Assembly (NCBI GenBank): GCA_013396755.1
Contig: VWZF01007071.1
Span: forward strand, 631,789 to 695,788
Length of the DNA: 64,000 bases
Reading direction: 5' to 3'
From: Sclerurus mexicanus
Taxonomy: Eukaryota; Chordata; Aves; Passeriformes; Furnariidae
Part shown: positions 1-12,564 of the stretch, piece after piece
How the letters are laid out: the number at the start of each line of letters is the position of its first letter
Numbering within the stretch: position 1 is the stretch's first letter
Translations under genes and position numbers: made by a program
Notes under the pieces: model-generated
Database searches by the model: none
Told to the model about the DNA's origin: nothing
What the model saw: only the letters and a program-made list of their open reading frames with translations

Positions 1-298
1 TTTTCACATAACCCAATCTCTATGAAAATTAGTACCACCTTTCCCCCTTTACCTGAGCTTTATGCAAAGTTATTTGCTGATAAAAATGTTGGGCTTTATC
101 TAGACAAGGAACTGCTCATCTCTGATACCTGAAGGGGTAACTGCTCTTCTCAAGAGTGGACAAGAAGCATTTCATTGTGTTGAGAGGAGCCTGATGACCA
201 CTCATCATCAACCCAGACCTACAAGGCTATAGTGCTCCAACGCCAGACTTACTGGGAGGACAGGGCATCTCAGTTGCCTCTGAAGGGTGGGCCAAGAG
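1..298. other. unique non-coding sequence, nothing recognised
   Basis: I see no repeat family, exon or RNA gene in this stretch. It runs up to the 3' tail of the CR1 copy that begins near 299. Confidence 0.6.
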
Positions 299-603
299 TC
301 ACAAAATCACAGAATGGACCGGGTTGGAAGGGACCACAGTGGGTCATCTGGTCACACCTCTCTGCTCAAGCAGGGTCATCCTAGAACACATGGCACAGGA
401 TTGCATCCAGACAGTTCTCAAGTATCTCCACGGAGGGAGACTCCACATCCTCTCTGGGCAACTCGTCCCACTGCAGTCACACACACAGTAAACAAGTTCT
501 TCCTCATGTTCAGGTGGGACTTCCTGTGTATCAGTTTCTCCCTGTCACCTCCTGTCCTATTGCTTGGCACCACAGGCAAGATCCTGACTCCATTCTGAGT
601 TTT
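299..603 (-). mobile_element. CR1 LINE, 5'-truncated 3' end
   Basis: Read on the plus strand, this is the reverse complement of a CR1 3' end. It opens with the terminal octamer remnant (aatcacagaatgg), then gggttggaaggg, then the segment complementary to the end of CR1 ORF2 and its 3' UTR (ctgctcaagcagggtc, ctccacggagggagactcca, gttcttcctcatgttcag). On the minus strand, part of the reverse-transcriptase C-terminus can still be read around 480-520 (LNMRKNLFTV), but the frame is broken, so the copy is dead. CR1 elements move by target-primed reverse transcription and are usually 5'-truncated like this one. The boundaries are good to about 10 bp. Confidence 0.9.
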
Positions 604-3490
604 AGACTTCATCCAAGAAGGTCAGTCAGACTAAGAACCACCTCTGCAAGGCAATGAAAAAGCCTCTCTATTATGTGCCTTCATCTGTATGTACTTGTAG
701 CTGACATCAGAGAAAGACTTTTTCCCATGCATATTAGGAGGAAACCACTCTAGAATGTGTTATGAGTCTCCCATGTCTCCAGGAACACTTAAGGGATGGA
801 AAAATCACAAGCATAATTTTCAGTAAAACTGTTATTTTCTCTTTTTCTATTTTAATGAAAAGTTCAGAATGAAAAATAAGCTAAAATAATTATTTCAATG
901 CAGGAAAATAAACTTTTAACTCTTTTTCTCACTATAAGGTATAAGACATCAGCATGACTTATGCCATTAACATCCTAAGAAAAGTTCAATTTCAAGCAAA
1001 ATAAAACTTTAATTATCTTAAAAGAGATGTTGTTTCTACCTAAACTATTCCCTGTTTCAAGCAATCAAGCAGGCACTGGTATCTCAAATGGCACCATTAA
1101 TTTCAGTTTCAGTCAATTACAAAAGCCTACTACAATTTTAAATGAAAAATAAAGAAAACGACACCAGGGAACTCCTTCCCAAATGGCTCCTTACTTGTCT
1201 TCCAGCCCGATTACTGGCACTTACTGCTCTCCTTTTTTCTAAGTGTTGGTTATTTCTTCTCTTCTTTCCTTTCTACTCAAATGCCACATCTCCTTGATTC
1301 CTTGTCCTCTCATTTGATCCAGACATGACTACACGTGTCATCCTCCTTCAGCATGCCCTGCATTTTCAGTCTGCGTCACCAAGAGTCCACAGGGTTACAA
1401 GCCCCTGGTTATACATACTCTTGCCCTTCCCAACATGCTTTCCTTATGCTCTCCAGCAAATTTTTGCACTGTGCAGAGGGGACAGCATGGCATACTCAAA
1501 GAAACATTTGATGATAATTTTATCCTTTCTTAAATTTATAATCAAGTTTTAATGAAAATATTTTAAACCTGTATCTAGCAACCTATGTCCAGTTTTTGTT
1601 CAGTTCACTACAAAGAGAAGATCTGACCCTTGGTACTAGCCATTGTTTTGCATCCACGCAACACTTGCAAATATTACCACCCTGGATCCAAATTCCTACC
1701 GATGCATGGAAATGTTTCATGAAATAAGTGATACAGTGACAAAGTGGAAAAAAGTGATTATTAGAGCTTCAAGTGTGGAGGAAATCAAAGAGGGAGCATC
1801 AAGCGTGAAGGTCGTTTTCATCAAAGCTTTTAATCTTAGCTTTTAAGAGCGTTACCTAGACACTTCAGCGCTAATGATTCTCACTTCAGCTTCTGCATGT
1901 CATTAAACAGCCCCTAGGTTTCCCTGTCTGGCAGACAGGGAATGAGAGTCCCTGGACAGCTCATTTCCTCAGGGTAGGAGGCAGGAACAAGTATAACAAA
2001 GCATTCCTCATATTTATCAGCAAGATTCAGTGAACTAACTTCTGCCCAACAAAAGCCCTGGTAAGAACAGGCAATAGGTTTTTTTTCTATGATGGGAGTC
2101 ACTGCTATTTCATCCTAGTCTGATTTTGCATCATTAAAGTAAATGATTATTCTTCCCTCCAAACAGATTCTGAGTCAGTATCTCCCTGAGAAAGCCGGAA
2201 TAATTCACGTATCTGCTGTCACTCTTAGCTATCTGCTGTAACGTGTGCCTAACAAACCAGATCTGCCTTTCCTCCTGACTGGTTGCTGACAACTCTACTC
2301 CCTACATTTGTCCAGAATGTTTTTATTTCACGTTATCCCGCTTGCAATGTATTGAAAAGGGCTTCTGACTTCAAGAACACATTAGTAGAGACAAACTATT
2401 GCAGGTAGTTTACGAGAGGGTACCAACATATTCTGTGACACAGAATGTGTTAGAGATTTAATGTACGTGTAGGATTTGCTAGTAGTCGTTAGACCTTATT
2501 TTTCACTATCGGCGCTTTTGCTGGCCTAAAGAGGCTGAAGGCAGAAAGCAGATGACCTTGAATTTCTGTCAGAGCCAAGATGTCTATGACTGGAAGATGA
2601 GAAGTCCTTTTTCTGAGGCAAGGGAAAACAAAAGTTTACCTTTGTTGATGTGTTAGAATACCAAGTCATAATACAACAACAAATGTGACAACCACAGCCT
2701 GGCAACTTTGGGTCAGTGTCACACAACATTTTTAGCGGTAGCATTATGAGAGGGAAAACAACTCCCAGTTTTGCAGTAGTTTTTCCTTCTCCTAGCACCA
2801 AAGTAAAGGAGGCACCCCTTCCGCTGCACATTAGCATGCACAGCCTTGCTGAGCCCTGGTCAGTGTCACTCTGGAAGGTGACATGCTGAGGAAGGGCAAG
2901 TAACACACAAAAAAGAAAAGCTAACAGTTCCCACCTCTCACAGCCCCACATCTGGACACCAAACAGCAGCTACTGGAGCTACCTGGCTGAACACGTTCAA
3001 TTGTAACTGAGGGATGACCACATAATGATGTCAGAGGCCACCACGGTCCCATTTGGACAGTTTGCTTTTGTGAGCTAGTGAGGAAAACAGTGTCCTTTTC
3101 ATATTCTAGTCTCTGAATTAGCTGCACATACTCCCTCAGACCGCGAAGGAAAGCTCCTGAATAGTTCAGTATGCAGCAGGTTCCTGATTCAATACTCACA
3201 GCAGCTACCCTACTCTTGGGGATTCCTGTCACCAGCCAACCCATGGCTGAAGAGTCTCCAAGCATCACTCATCAGTGCCATCATTAAATGTACAGGGTTA
3301 GACAGACAGCTCTGTACAATTGCAAGTACCCTCTTCAACCTGGCTGCTGACAGCTCTCACACATATCGGTGGAGCTTGATGGTGCATGGAGGAAAGGATC
3401 AGTCTGCTGCCAACGATGGCAATAATTACAAACACATTTGATCTTTTACTCCTGACTGAAATATAAGTTTAAAATAGACTGTTTCTTACA
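604..3490. other. AT-rich non-coding sequence
   Basis: There is no recognised repeat family or gene here. Short open frames occur on both strands. The longest, minus strand 2526-2951 (141 codons), starts with a hydrophobic, signal-peptide-like stretch and is cysteine-rich, but it matches no family I know. Frames of this length are expected by chance. Confidence 0.5.
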
Positions 3491-3854
3491 GAGCCAACTC
3501 TTATGGGTCCCGTAAGTGCCTCTGACACTACCAGTGTGCCTGTGCCTTTAGCACCTGCTGAGTCCTGCCACGCGGCCCACACATGCACAGACAAGGAAAG
3601 TCAATTTGACAAGATGCCTGAAGCCAACTTGCTTCACTGGTCCAGACAGTTTCACTCTGCTCAAAAACATGAAGAGGAGACTGAAAAAAAAGAGCTATAC
3701 ACCTCCCTTCAGCACCCTCGAGGGAGAAAGGACAACCTTGCCTCTGAGACAACACTGGAAGGCAGCAGATCATCACTGACAGAGAATCGTGATGTGACCT
3801 TCAGCAACCAGCTTCATGTACCTCTGTCCAAGTCTCCTCTCTTGCATGACAGAG
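3491..3854 (+). other. possible coding or lncRNA exon, unidentified
   Basis: A frame with no stop runs across this whole interval and on to a stop at 3887-3889; the first ATG is at 3503. The 5' edge has a good acceptor-like sequence (gtttcttacag, ending at 3490). The 3' edge has a good donor-like sequence (gacagag followed by gtaata from 3855). The predicted peptide is hydrophilic, rich in S, E, K and H, and includes an acidic/basic stretch KHEEETEKKE. I do not recognise the protein and see no partner exon. Splice-like pairs around a chance open frame are common in 64 kb, so this is only the best-framed candidate, not a gene call. Confidence 0.15.
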
Positions 3855-3889
3855 GTAATAACAAAATACACAGGGGTGGTGAAACTTAA

Positions 3890-6000
3890 TTCAAAGATGT
3901 CCAAGAAGGACTTGGAGTGCCTCATATAGCAGATGCCACACAACTACAAAAGATATGCTGCCCATCTTGGACCACCTTTCACAACTCCAACAAAACCAAA
4001 TGGCAGCAGAGCACCAACGTGCCAGCCAGCAGGGCTGTTTGGCTGCTTTCCACAAGGCCAACTTCCACTGATGGCGAAAGGCAGGGGCACTGATTGAACC
4101 TAAGCTCTTCCTGATGGAATTCTGCTTCTTTTAAAATTTCAGATAGAGGCAGAATATACTACATGTCTCCCTCAAATCTGAGCGTGTTTCAGGGAACAAA
4201 GAAAATTACAACTGTGATCTTTGGGTGTTTACTGGGATGGTGAAACAGAGCTAACAATGTCACTTTGAAACTGATACCATGCTTTAGCATTTATGTATCT
4301 TTACTGTGTACAGGAGAATACCAGTAAAAGAACAACCACCAAGGCATTTGTCATGGTTAATTGTATACTGTTGCTAATTTAGCTAGAGCTTCACAAAAGT
4401 GAGCATCTATTCACAAGTCATTACATGGAGGGACAGGTTTCACCACACCAATTGAATTAACCAAAACAATTCTTAGGTAAAAACTGATACTTGTTCAGCT
4501 GCTGAGGTGAAACACCAGAGTCTGGCAGGTCCCAGGCAGCATCCTTTTGATCAGACCACGCCTCCCCTAACACAGCCTACAGTGTCAGCTCTGCACGGCC
4601 CCCCTAGCTTCGGTCTGGGCTGCATCACAAGAAAACGTAGTCACAAAAAATGAGAGCTGGAGCTATTCTTCTCAGGCAATATATGCACAGTTTGAAGACA
4701 GGGTTTAATATTCAGCAAAAAAACAAAGCTTAGGAAATTAATTCAGCAAACAGAGATTCTCCAAATGAGCTGAACTAATGCAATTTTCTCCCTCCCCCAA
4801 AAATTAAGCATTTTAGTCCATCAGTGTCAACTGAAGAAAAAGACATCAACGTGTCAGTGTTACAGAAACACAGTTTTTCATTAAAAACATTTTGACAGAC
4901 AACTCCCAATGAGCCCAAATTCTACATGAGCTATAATTGCTTAAAAGCAGCAGCTATTTTGGCACATTAGAAAGCTGTGTAAAATAGGAAAAGTTAGCTC
5001 TTGCTTGCTTATGGATTGTGCCACTGTAATTAGAGTAGCAAATGCTTGGGACTGTTGCATTATACGGCGTAATAGAAGTTTCTTGTGAACAGTGGTGCAT
5101 TTTTTCCCCCATGCTTTCTACAGTTATGGTAAAGATGTCACATATATGCATGTAATCAGCTTGAGAGATCTTATACCATCTACAGCACAACTGCTCTAAT
5201 TGGAAACCTTCTTAGGCTAGCTGCAAATTAGACCAAATATTGACTTTGTTCCATAAGCAAAAGTGTTAAGCTTCTTATAATTGTAGGAAAGTATCATAAA
5301 TATCCAGTGAAGATAATATGATTTTTAAATAGAACACTCCAATAGAAACCAAGTGGCCATAGAATTGGCCACTGACTGAGATGTGAGACAAGTCATATTT
5401 TGGTTAAAAAAACCACACCATCTCTACCATATAGAATTTAATGAATAGGGGTGGCTTTTGTGTGACTTATAAACTACGCAAATACATGTGCAAACCTATG
5501 CACAGATAAACACAAATGCAAAGATAATTTCAGCCGGGAAACCTGTTTCTCAATATGTGATCTGAATCGAAGGAACCACCATTTTAGGGGAAAAAGTGAA
5601 GAAGGTTCCATCCCCGTCTCCTTAACAGTGCTACTAAAGGAGGCATGGTGTTGAGAGCATTCAGGCTGTTGGTGTCTGTCAGCTAGAGACAGAACTGAGC
5701 TTCCCAGACCACTTTACACAGGTCACCAGTCACCTAGTGCTAACTGCATCTGACCATGCGGTCCTAATTGAGATTTGCATGGATAGCCCTCAAGTATTCT
5801 GCAATTACTATCTGCAGATAGAAGATTAAATCAAAACTAAGCAGCAGGATGGGTTGAAACATGAAGGAATAAAGTCGCAACAGCAAACCTAGATCTTCAC
5901 TTATGGTAATGTATTCACCATGGTCCCCATATACTAATTACAAGAGAGCCTTGGGGGAGCACAAAAGTAGGTGCTTTCCTTTGATGAAGTTCTACTGAAG
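3890..6000. other. AT-rich non-coding sequence, nothing recognised
   Basis: No repeat family, exon or RNA gene is visible. The open frames are short and look random. Confidence 0.5.
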
Positions 6001-6598
6001 TCACCAACTGCAAGGACTGACAGCATCCTGCTGCCTCGCTCCAGCAAGGGTCCCACGCACAAGTTGCCATGGAAACCGTAGAGATTTTCTCTTTGGTTGC
6101 ATCACTGCACTGAATGTAAAACTACGCAGGTCCAGATTGCTCATATGGTGATGAATGAGGAGAGGAGCAGACGTGCCTACCACAGCCCATAAGGGGACTG
6201 TTGTGGAAGGACTAAACACCGTATGTGACATGGCAGAGCTCCTGTGTGTGCCTGCTCCCCTGCGGGCATACACATCTTGTTGGTCCCACCACAGGCAGGG
6301 CACTGGGATGAAGCCCATTAACCCAGCCTCAGGAATGCCCAGAAACAAATCTGTGAGCCAGCTGCCATCTAAAATAACACCGCGCAAACCACTTGACTTG
6401 GCCAGCGCCCGAAGTGAGTTCAACAGCTTTGACTTTGCTAGTGCTTCTTTTGGGGGTTTGCTCCCACACGCGGAATTCCACTTTGAGTTCTGGTCATCCA
6501 CTGATCATTCTCATGCAAGACAAAATTATGCTGAAACCTGTTGGTTTGGTTTTTTTTTTTTTGTACTGGAACAACCAAGAAAGCTCCAGAAATCTTGA
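6001..6598. other. overlapping open frames on both strands, probably chance
   Basis: The longest non-gap open frame of the window lies here on the minus strand (6001-6501, 166 codons). A plus-strand frame (6155-6598, 147 codons) overlaps it. The region is somewhat richer in G+C than its surroundings, which lowers stop frequency in all frames. Neither peptide has a domain, repeat or motif I recognise. One or two frames of this length are expected by chance in 64 kb, so I do not call a gene. Confidence 0.4.
6550..6562 (+). repeat. poly-T run (13)
   Basis: An uninterrupted T13 homopolymer follows ttggtttgg. No poly-A-tailed element is recognisable beside it. Confidence 0.9.
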
Positions 6599-8578
6599 AA
6601 CTTCCAGCAACATTGATATGAGTCCCCAGTTTGTAACGCTATTCAAGGACAGTTTTCAAGCCCGTTTAGAAGTAGCACATAAGAACTTTAGTATTACACT
6701 GTGGTCTGTGCATGACTTGGCATGAGAAAGCAGCACTTCTCTCCCCTGTGATGCTGAATGAAGTTTGATAAACATTGTACTTGAAGAAGAAGTTCACTTT
6801 CCTCTGGAGCATCAAATATAAGACACTTCCAAACAGAAAAATGCCAGACATCCATGGATAACCAATCTGTTCCCACACAGGAACTTACTACCCAAATCTT
6901 GATAAAAGGGAAGAGATGGTTAGAACTGTACCCAAATTACTTCAAACCAAATCTACAACCCCCAGTGGAATCATATTTGCTCCTTCCCAAAGACAGAAAT
7001 TGGACAATGTTCTCAAGGCCCATCATCATTCTCCAGAGCTGAAATCACAGAGCTGCCACCTCCCACTCTGCCTGCCTTCAACACAAGGCTGGGGAGGACA
7101 AGACTATGCAGTCACCTTCTTTTCAGCACTCTCAGCATGTGAGAGTGAGCCTTTCAATGCAACAGGATGGAAAAGGCCATTCCTGGGTCTGGCAAAAAAT
7201 AAGTTACTTTGAACAACGCTACGCAGATGTAAAAAGACAAGTTGTTCCTCACAAGTGTTTTCTCCCTTTCCTACAAAATGCAGCAACTGCTACTTAATCA
7301 ATCTGAAGTATTTAATTAAATATATTATTTATTGAAGTGAACTATAGACATAAATATTAAGCGGATGAGAAGTTGGGATGCAGTTGGTCGATGCTGAGTC
7401 AGGGTTTTGGCATTGCTACTGCTGTCTTTAAAAAAAAGGATGAGAAAGTAATGTCATTTTACCTCAAACACTCAGGGAGGACTGTGGTGTTCTCTGGTTC
7501 TCACCTTTTTAATGCAAAATAAAGATTTGTTAGCAGGGCAAAAAACCTAACAGGGAGCAAACTCTGCAGTTGAGAGGGTAAAAAAATTATCTGCTGCATT
7601 CCTGACCCTATTCTACATACAGGGAAGAAAACAAACCCACTCCAACTTAAAGTGATTATTTTCATTTAAAATGGTAAGGCCTGAATTTGCACTTGGATTT
7701 AGGCTCCAGACCTGAGGGAAGATTTGTGTCCATACCCTTGTGAAAGTGCAGCAGGGTATTTGCAGTGAAAAGGAGGACATATGAATCCTAAGACAAGACT
7801 TTTATACTGTGGGCTTCTTGATTTGATCTGAGCTTCAGTAAAGCACTATCAACTGCTGGCAAAATCAGATGAAACTGTAGCACAAACTAGAGAATATCAT
7901 GATTTAATAACTGTACCATAGTTTTCTATTAATTTTGCAAAGCTTCATAAGGATGTTCCTCACTTCTCCACAGTAATGAAGATACTTGGAGCCATTCAGA
8001 AAGCAGTTAATAAGCTATTTCCAGCACAAGATGCAAAAGTTGGGTTTTGTTGTTCCCTGCAAGACAGTTGTAGCACTGGCATCAAATATCCACCATTACC
8101 TTTCCTAATGAATTGATGAGGGAAACTATCCAACATATTTCTTTCTATTTTCATGGGCTTCTGTGGCTCAGCTAAGATGAATTATGCAGAAATATATATC
8201 TACATACTCACAAACCAAATGTTTCTCTTCAAAACAACAACAAAGAGGGGCTTCACAAATATTTTTCTACCTTTTTTTAAAGCATTCCTCTGTGTATATA
8301 ATACTGTGACACATAATACAGTGTGACAGATCATTTCATGCATCATTTAATTCTTTGCACTGCAAAGTGCCCTACTACAATAAAGATACAACCCCCTCAC
8401 CCCCAAATGCTGTTGAAGATACAAAGCAGAGAAGTTTATGAATTACAGGAAAAAGAGGAAAGCTCACCACTATCAAAAGTTTGTACTTTGTTTCTCTCCC
8501 TCTCCTTGTGATAGTGCCACCCTGCAATTGTTAACATTTTAATTTTGGTTTTTTACACATAAAACTAAAAAATTACTT
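6599..8578. other. AT-rich non-coding sequence, nothing recognised
   Basis: There is no repeat family or gene. The open frames are all under about 100 codons and overlap on opposite strands around 6.85-7.3 kb. Confidence 0.5.
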
Positions 8579-8601
8579 AAAAAAAAAATGAGGGGGGGGG
8601 G
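8579..8601 (+). repeat. A10-TGA-G10 homopolymer pair
   Basis: Ten A residues (8579-8588) are followed by TGA and then ten G residues (8592-8601). Long G runs are unstable in replication and error-prone in sequencing, so the exact lengths should be treated with caution. Confidence 0.9.
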
Positions 8602-11600
8602 CAAAGACACAGAAAAGACCCACCAAATTTCCCACCCAGGATGAAAAGGTACCATTACAAAGGGAAGTGTTATTTTCTTTTGAATTTCAGAACAGAGGAA
8701 AAATAGAGGCTTTGTGAAGATTTGTTTCTTGGAGACTGAAGGAATGCAGATTTAATTTTTTTCATACCTCTAAAGCCATGTATTTTCTTCATATTGCTTT
8801 TTAATGCCTTTTAAATACATTTATCAGAAAAGGGATCATATTATGAGCACAAATATGCCCATGAATACCAGTGTTGCAAACTGAAGACCTTGGTTTAGCC
8901 CATGAAGAGACAATGTCAGAGCACTTAGCACTGGGAGACTTTCTAGCTCTGTACTACCTCTGGGAAGGAGTTTCAGACAAAAAGCAACAGCAGGCATGGC
9001 TTGCAGGTCCACCCACACCACAGCTAAACACTGCAAAGTACAGATGTCATTCTCTTAGTGAGGTGAGAGCGTTTGGGCATTTAGCAATTATTGAAGAAAC
9101 ATTTTTCAAGTGCTCTGCTTCACTCTTGATGTGAAGTGAGCAGCAGTAAAATGAAAAATATTAGATAAAACTTAAATCTGAGCATTGATCAAAACAGATT
9201 GGATGCTGTCTGACAAAGGTTGCCTTAATTTAGGAATTCATTTATTCAAACATGCTAAATTATGCTGATAGGCCAGTTTGCATAACATAGGACTCACAGA
9301 GGTTTTTTAACTGAGCCACTCAAGTGCTTCAGTTCTTGACTTTCATAGCAGCTATGGCTAGAACAGAAAACCCAAACCTCACAGATTGCTCAGTGGAAGG
9401 CATAAATTAAAAATGCATATAATTCTTACACCATAGTCATCACTACTGGATTTATTAACATTTTCATGCACCGAAGCTATCATTTATTATTCTAAGACTG
9501 ATTGGTCTTTGGCAAAGCAAATGTTTCAAATCAAAAAGTAGTTATGAGTTTTGCCACAACTCAATTGCAGTCCTCATTATGGGGGAAGTTACTCACTTCA
9601 GCACCAGTTTTATCATTTATTCAGTGGTTCCACTACCATTAGCTCTGTCCGTTTTAGTAATGCTATTGCCAATTCACTAAGGGAAATAATTAAAATACTT
9701 TATAACAAAACTTTAGAAAAATAATGATTTTCCTTCTTCATAAAAAGATATGTCAATTCCACCTCCCTACCCCCAAAGTTTTCCTTTCTAATTCCTGCTC
9801 ATTATGAACCAAGGAAACACAACACTTGCAGTAAACTTGTGGCAGTTAATAAAAATGATGCCATGTCTGCTTTGCTTTCAAATCTCAGCAAGCTGCTGTT
9901 GGACTCTGGAATTTAATGCAGCAAACGCCTAACTAGCACTCTGCTGTTCCCTTTAACCTTCTGTTTTGTGGTACATATTGAAACCTTTCTAAAGGCAGTC
10001 ACAGGCGTCCCAGCTCTGCAGAACACTTGTGCACTTGCCTTGAGCAGAAATGGCTAAAAATGTTGTGAACCCTGCTAGAAACTCCGATTTTAAAGACTTT
10101 AACCTCTTGACACCCAGCCAGTATTTTTCTTAACTCAGGGGGAGGATAGAGAAGAGATGCAGAGTGAAAGTTAGAAACCCTACAAAGAAAGGTACCATTT
10201 ACTTCTGGTAGCTTATTGCTATCTTTTCTACAAGGGCCTGTGTAAGACACAACTGAAGATGCTGCTCACAATGCAGAACATGAGGTGCTCTCAGCTGCCT
10301 CTCCTACCAGCAAACAATACAAAAGCACATCTCTGGCCCTGTAATGCCACCTTGCCTTTTTTATTCACTGAGAAAGGACAGCATAGAATAAAAGGAGCAG
10401 ATATTGTGTCCTGTGGCTACAGCTTGATGGCTGTTTCAAGATGTGAACATGCCAAAGGAGAGAGAACAAGCTGCCTCCAGAACACGAAACAGCTACTCTT
10501 ACCCTTTTTTATGTCACTATCATGTGATATCTGTGACTATATACAGGTGGATTTTCTTTCTTTTAAATGCAGAAAGCATTAGCTCCAGAACGTAAATAGC
10601 AAATAATCCTTCTGCATGACACACATTTTTTTCTCACAGATTTTTTGTTCATTTAACTATGTCTTCATAGTGTGGAGGGAGAAGATCTAGCACAGGTAAT
10701 AACACCATAAACATCCTGAATTTTATTATGAGGAACAACTGATTTTACAACATGGTTTTGACTTCCACTCTTTTGACTTCCACTTACTTTCCCAACCAAT
10801 GGCTTCTGCACTAGTATACCTTGCCAGTAAAATATTATTTGATTAATAAGTAAAATGCATATACATCTCCATTATGTAAGTCTGCAGGAATGGTTAGCCA
10901 GAACTTCTTTTTCACCGCATTTTTAATGTTGGTGCTTGATGCCTAAAGATGCAATTGTTAAATACACGACTATGTTGCAAGAGTCAATTTTGTACTTAAT
11001 GTCAGCTGAGAGACAGAAGGGTTATGTGGTTTTAGTTCATATGAATTTAACGTACTGAAACAGAGTAACCTACTCAGCAGCACACAAACAACATGAGTTT
11101 AAGCACCTAAGTTACAGATCACATTGCAAGGATTTGCTTTCCTCATTCCATGATGGAATGAAAGTAATTCTACACACAGTGTGGGAAATACACTTTATGG
11201 TTTTCTAAATACACTGGGATCACTAATGTTTTAAATTGTTTTTCCATCCAGCTTTTATAAACACACGATCCTCAGAAATATCACTTTTGACTTTTAGATA
11301 CACAGGAGTTACATGTTAGTAAACCTGACTTGTACCCCTATGCTCTTAAATCTCATTAGTGACAAGTCTGACACTAGTATATTATGGTAAATTATTCAGG
11401 AAAGAGCATACAGGGTTTTCACTTTGATATAAAATCATCATCTTTCTAGCTAAGGTAATTACTAAGATCACTGAAGTATTGAAATATTCACTATTGAGGC
11501 AGACTCAACATCTCCATATTCCATAACTTTCTTATTCTAAGAAGTTATCTCCCAAGTTTTTTCTCTATCCAACTACAAAGCAACAAAACTAGCTCTCAAA

Positions 11601-11840
11601 CAGAATTAAAAGATATCTAACATGCTTCCAGCAACTCATGTTTCAGTGGCCTTTTTGTAGCATATAGGTCTGTCTAAAAAGAGATAGTACAATAACGATT
11701 CTTGTTGAAGAGCAAACCTTGCACAACGAAATTTCTTTAGTGCTTCCTTCTCTTACAAAGAATAATACATTCTTAATCATAAATTCTACCCTAAAATAAA
11801 ACTATGTAGTCCAACAGCAGTGGGTTGGGTTTAACTTCTT
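8602..11840. other. AT-rich non-coding sequence, nothing recognised
   Basis: I found no transposon, exon or RNA gene. It is ordinary unique sequence with scattered short open frames. Confidence 0.5.
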
Positions 11841-11903
11841 TAAAAAAACCCCAAACACAACTCACATAACAAGAAAAAACCCACAACAACAAACCCCAAA
11901 ACC
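11841..11903 (+). repeat. A/C-rich low-complexity tract
   Basis: The tract is almost entirely A and C (aaaaaaaccccaaacac, acaacaacaaacccc) and ends against the GC-richer block that begins near 11904. It is T/G-rich on the minus strand. It could be a degraded simple repeat, but no unit is regular. Confidence 0.7.
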
Positions 11904-12062
11904 CTACTCCGGGGTATTTTCTTCATGTTCCTCCCTCCTCAGCAGCCTGTTGTACTCCTTGTCCTCCCTGGCTTGCTCTACCACACAGCTGCCAGATCCT
12001 GCCTCTGAGCCCCCACTACCTCCCTCCTCCGTTTGTGTAGCTGTTTGAGGACTTGAGAACAT
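11904..12062 (-). other. 52-codon charged open frame, possible exon or gene relic
   Basis: On the minus strand an ATG at 12062-12060 opens 52 codons ending at a TAG at 11906-11904; an in-frame TAG lies a few codons upstream. The peptide has a Gly/Ser/Glu linker-like middle (residues about 12-25) and then a highly charged, helix-prone C-terminus (AREDKEYNRLLRREEHEE, residues about 31-48). This composition is unlike the other open frames of the window, and the stretch is GC-richer than its flanks. A pyrimidine stretch ending in ccccctttag-like sequence lies just upstream on the minus strand and could act as an acceptor. I cannot name the family. Against coding, the block is strongly purine-skewed on this strand, which alone would produce Glu/Arg/Gly-rich translations, and it is followed by T/G-rich low complexity without a clear poly-A signal. 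Confidence 0.25.
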
Positions 12063-12544
12063 ACAGCTCTAAAGGGGCATGTGCTGCATGCATTGACATA
12101 TGGTGCTACATTTAGGTGTTACTCATTTTTCCACACATGAAAACCAGGTAAGCAGCTCAGGACCCTTCCATCTGAAACCTTTCCTGGGGAAGGTGAGGAG
12201 CACAGTAACCACAAGGCCTTTCAGACTGAAAGCCACGTGCGGTAGCTCACACCAGTGCTGCAGTGGGTAACTGCTTCCTCCTGGATTGCTGATGCTCAGG
12301 TTGAAGATGGTGCTATGACTGGAATTGACAGATGGAGAAAACGCTCCTGCAGAATTAAAGGTGCAGACACCCAACCATCAGTCACAAGAGAGGTGTCTTG
12401 GGCTACCTGTGCCCAACATTGGGCAGCAGAGATCAAAAAATTGCTGTGCTTTGTTGCTGTACAAACTCTGTTTACTAGGTTTGTGAAGCTTGTGATGGTA
12501 TTAATCTTTGTTAGCAGATGAGATTGGCACAAATACATAATCAA
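12063..12544. other. unique non-coding sequence
   Basis: Moderate GC, with short overlapping open frames on both strands. Nothing is recognised. Confidence 0.5.
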
Positions 12545-12564
12545 AAATTTGTTTTAGTGTTTGT

